Below are positions 62,080 to 64,000 of a stretch of 64,000 bases of DNA, piece by piece (within the stretch, counting starts at the first letter, position 1; each line of letters begins with the position of its first letter). The translations under genes were made by a program, and so were the position numbers. The notes under the pieces were generated by a model that searched no databases, was not told where the DNA came from, and saw only the letters and a list, made by a program, of their open reading frames with translations. The stretch lies in assembly GCF_001969815.1 (NCBI RefSeq), contig NZ_MRBK01000013.1, positions 124,001-188,000 of the forward strand, read 5' to 3'. The DNA is from Bacillus swezeyi. GTDB lineage: Bacteria; Bacillota; Bacilli; Bacillales; Bacillaceae.

Positions 62080-63101
62080 ACAAACTTACAGACCAAACAA
62101 AACAACATGTTGGAAAAACAGCGGCCGTCCTGCTCGTGCTGCCCGCTTTTCTGCTGCTGCTTGTTTTAGTCAATTTAGCGATCGGCGATGAGAAAATCCC
62201 GCTTTTAGACGTGATTAAATCTTTGACAGGACAAGGAGATCCCGGGGTGCGGTTTATGGTGATGGAATTTAGGATGCCGAGGATCATCTTGGCCGTGCTG
62301 GCCGGAGCCGCTTTGGCAATTGCGGGGGTTATTGCCCAGTCTCTGATGAGAAATCCGCTTGCCGCGCCGGACACGCTCGGCATTACAGGGGGAGCAGGGC
62401 TCGGGGCGGTGATCGTCACCGTGCTGTTTTCACAGCAAAGTCCGCTCCTGTTGACAGGCGCTGCTTTTTCAGGCAGCATTCTGGCGGCTGTTCTCGTTTA
62501 TTCATTGGCTTATCGAAATGGAATATCCGCAGTGCGGCTCGCGTTAGTCGGAATCGCCGTCAATGCTTTCTGTCATTCGGGCATCCAGCTGTTGATTTCA
62601 AGAGCCAGTCCGAATGTGAACAGCGCTCTAATTTGGCTGAATGGAAGTTTATGGGGAAGAAGCTGGGATGATGTGCTGTCCCTTTTCATTTGGTGCTGTC
62701 TGCTCATTCCGCCCGTTTGGCTTGCGGCAAAGTCGCTTGACATCATCAAGTCGGGTGACAGTATTGCCGTCAGTCTTGGCATCAGCCTGGAAAAGACCAG
62801 GTTTTTGCTGCTTGCGGCAGCTGTTACGCTGACAGCGGCGGCCGTTACCGCTGTGGGTACAATCGGTTTTATCGGGCTGATGGCGCCGCATATCGCGAGA
62901 AAGCTGGCAGGTTTCGACTCACGCCTCCTGATCCCTGTCTCAGGCTTGATCGGAGGCATCATCCTGCTCTTGGCGGATGCCATCGGAAGAGGGTTGATGC
63001 CTCCGCTTGAAATTCCGGCGGGGCTGATTGCCGCCGTTATCGGAGGACCTTATTTTATCTATTTGCTGCGGCGTGAGGCAAAACAGGGCAGAACGAAATA
63101 A
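62076..63101 (+). CDS. FecCD-type iron-siderophore permease, second subunit
   Basis: A 341-residue paralogue of the preceding permease, from a TTG start overlapping its stop codon. It has the RMPRIILAVLAGAALAIAG stretch (about residues 65-83) and the GTIGFIGLMAPHIARKL coupling loop (about 263-279). Two permeases plus a binding protein make an almost complete importer that lacks only its ATPase, which may be supplied in trans, as YusV does for several Bacillus siderophore systems. Confidence 0.88.
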   Translation: MNKLTDQTKQHVGKTAAVLLVLPAFLLLLVLVNLAIGDEKIPLLDVIKSLTGQGDPGVRFMVMEFRMPRIILAVLAGAALAIAGVIAQSLMRNPLAAPDTLGITGGAGLGAVIVTVLFSQQSPLLLTGAAFSGSILAAVLVYSLAYRNGISAVRLALVGIAVNAFCHSGIQLLISRASPNVNSALIWLNGSLWGRSWDDVLSLFIWCCLLIPPVWLAAKSLDIIKSGDSIAVSLGISLEKTRFLLLAAAVTLTAAAVTAVGTIGFIGLMAPHIARKLAGFDSRLLIPVSGLIGGIILLLADAIGRGLMPPLEIPAGLIAAVIGGPYFIYLLRREAKQGRTK

Positions 63102-63131
63102 CCGGACGGATTTGAACCGTCCGGTTTGTTA
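63100..63131 (+). terminator. Terminator of the iron-uptake operon
   Basis: ACCGGACGG/CCGTCCGGT stem with a 7-base loop followed by TTGTT. Confidence 0.85.
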
Positions 63132-63133
63132 TG

Positions 63134-63706
63134 TTAGTCAGACAAATGGTCTGACCGGTTATAGTCATTTACAAGCCATTTGTTTTCTTGAAAGCTGATG
63201 TTGCTTAGGCAGGCATTGACGAGTTTCGTGTTTTCAAGATTGATGTTTCCGTTTGAAATCTTTGACAGCAGGGTGTGAATGGCGGCTCCGTGTGCAACGA
63301 CGAGCACCTTTTGATCGGGGTACTTGTCACTGACCTTTTGAATACCCGTCATTAGACGTTCAGCCAACGCTCCTTTTGATTCTTGATTCGGATAGTTTTT
63401 ATCGGGATACAGCTTCATTCTTTCTGCAAATGGCATTCCTTCCGCGTCTCCGTAATTGCGTTCGATGAAATCCTCCATTTCGACGATTTCCAGCCCCAAA
63501 TATTGATTGATGATCTCCGCCGTTTCCCTGGCTCTTTTTAAAGGGCTTGTAATGATAACGTCCCAATCTGCATCTTTTAAAAATTCTCCGGTTTCTTTCG
63601 CCTGTCTTTTTCCGGTTTCATTTAAAGGGATATCTGTTCTTCCCTGGAGTTTTCCTAAAGCATTCCAGTCGGTTTCTCCGTGCCGGATTAAGCAAATCGC
63701 AGTCAT
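63134..63706 (-). CDS. phoE: Broad-specificity phosphatase PhoE (YhfR)
   Basis: A 190-residue histidine phosphatase (phosphoglycerate-mutase-like). The catalytic LIRHGETDWN (His near residue 8) and the second His in VVAHGAAIH (near 150) are present. B. subtilis YhfR and its Geobacillus homologue PhoE hydrolyse a range of phosphate esters. It converges on the iron permease genes. The length fits the family. Confidence 0.9.
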   Translation of the reverse strand: MTAICLIRHGETDWNALGKLQGRTDIPLNETGKRQAKETGEFLKDADWDVIITSPLKRARETAEIINQYLGLEIVEMEDFIERNYGDAEGMPFAERMKLYPDKNYPNQESKGALAERLMTGIQKVSDKYPDQKVLVVAHGAAIHTLLSKISNGNINLENTKLVNACLSNISFQENKWLVNDYNRSDHLSD

Positions 63707-63815
63707 TTTGAAAAAATCTCCTTTCGAACAACGAGTGCACGTTTTTTGGTGATAAGGCCATTATACTAAATTTAAAAACGAGAACTCACGAATAATGACT
63801 GACATGATCAAAAAT

Positions 63816-64000
63816 TCAAACGGCGGTTTCAAATAATACGGCTGTTCCGATCCCGCCTCCGCTGCCGATCGCGGCAATGACATACTTCAGATCGTCTCGT
63901 CGTACGGCCTCAAAAAATAAACGGGTCACCAAAATGGCTCCTGAAGCGCCGTAAGGGTGTCCGAGCGTGAGAGCTCCGCCCCTGACATTCAGTTTATGAT
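63816..64000 (-). CDS. yhfS: Acetyl-CoA acetyltransferase (thiolase) YhfS, C-terminal part
   Basis: The last 61 codons of a thiolase read from beyond the window end. The typical C-terminal motifs are there: NVRGGALTLGHPYGASGA with the catalytic His, and GSGGGIGTAVLFE, although the usual active-site Cys (C-G-G-G-G) is replaced by Ser in IGSGGGIG. That Cys is the general base in thiolases, so its loss may change or remove activity. Gene order (phoE then yhfS) supports the name. Confidence 0.82.
   Translation of the reverse strand, partial: HKLNVRGGALTLGHPYGASGAILVTRLFFEAVRRDDLKYVIAAIGSGGGIGTAVLFETAV

Overview
The window is chromosomal DNA of a Bacillus species in the B. licheniformis / B. sonorensis group. 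The gene order is the one I know from B. subtilis between yheH and yhfS: yheGF-sspB, yheEDCBA, yhaX-hemZ-yhaR, yhaQP, yhaONM, yhaL/prsA, yhaI/hpr, yhaH-trpP-serC-hit, ecsABC, yhaA-yhfA-hmoB, pbpF-hemEHY-yhgDE, fabHB-yhfE, gltT-yhfHI-lplJ, lcfB-yhfM, yhfN-aprE-yhfQ, phoE-yhfS. The secreted protease is Carlsberg-like rather than a B. subtilis subtilisin. Statements about B. subtilis gene order and protein lengths come from memory, not from a search.

Layout. 1-7270: end of a multidrug ABC exporter (bmrD), yheG/yheF, the spore DNA-protecting protein gene sspB with an unusual folded leader, a small zinc-ribbon gene, an orphan MsmX/UgpC-type ATPase with a PucR-type regulator, and the ATP-grasp pair yheC/yheD. 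7271-8560: an AT-rich two-gene insertion (XRE regulator plus membrane protein) and a short GC-rich hairpin-forming stretch. 8561-13180: yheB, yheA, a strongly structured RNA of about 255 nt with its own promoter and terminator, yhaX and hemZ. 13368-18358: yhaR, a Rap phosphatase/Phr peptide cassette that I do not recall at this place in B. subtilis, and the yhaQP exporter. 18485-23986: nuclease genes yhaO, yhaN, yhaM and yhaL. 24036-28926: prsA, two tiny sporulation membrane peptides, yhaI/hpr (tail overlap), yhaH and trpP with a TRAP site. 29071-34046: serC, hit, ecsABC. 34109-37401: yhaA, yhfA, hmoB. 37533-46302: pbpF, the haem genes hemEHY, yhgD, yhgE. 46343-46902: a decayed gene. 46943-53153: fabHB with a FapR box, yhfE, a tyrosine-rich coat-like protein, gltT, yhfH, yhfI, lplJ. 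53346-58342: lcfB with a FadR-type box, yhfM, an XRE-cupin/azlCD operon, yhfN. 58401-64000: aprE, a Fur-controlled iron-siderophore locus (binding protein and two permeases, no ATPase), phoE and the end of yhfS.

How the parts work together. Several genes bear on protein secretion: aprE is the exported protease, hpr (scoC) encodes a repressor of aprE in B. subtilis, prsA encodes the extracytoplasmic foldase, and ecsAB affects secretion and protease processing. Sporulation is a second theme (sspB, yheC/D, yhaX, yhaL, two YjcZ-type peptides, pbpF, the tyrosine-rich protein). Haem (hemZ, hemEHY, hmoB) and iron (Fur box, yhfQ, FecCD permeases) form a third. Recognisable operator sites (TRAP, FapR, FadR, Fur) agree with the products of the genes they precede.

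The observations most worth follow-up are the folded RNA before yhaX, the folded sspB leader, the direct-repeat operators of the inserted XRE pair, the Rap/Phr pair with a predicted DKMIT pentapeptide, and the operator of the XRE-cupin/azlCD operon. I found no CRISPR array, rRNA gene, canonical tRNA gene or insertion sequence.
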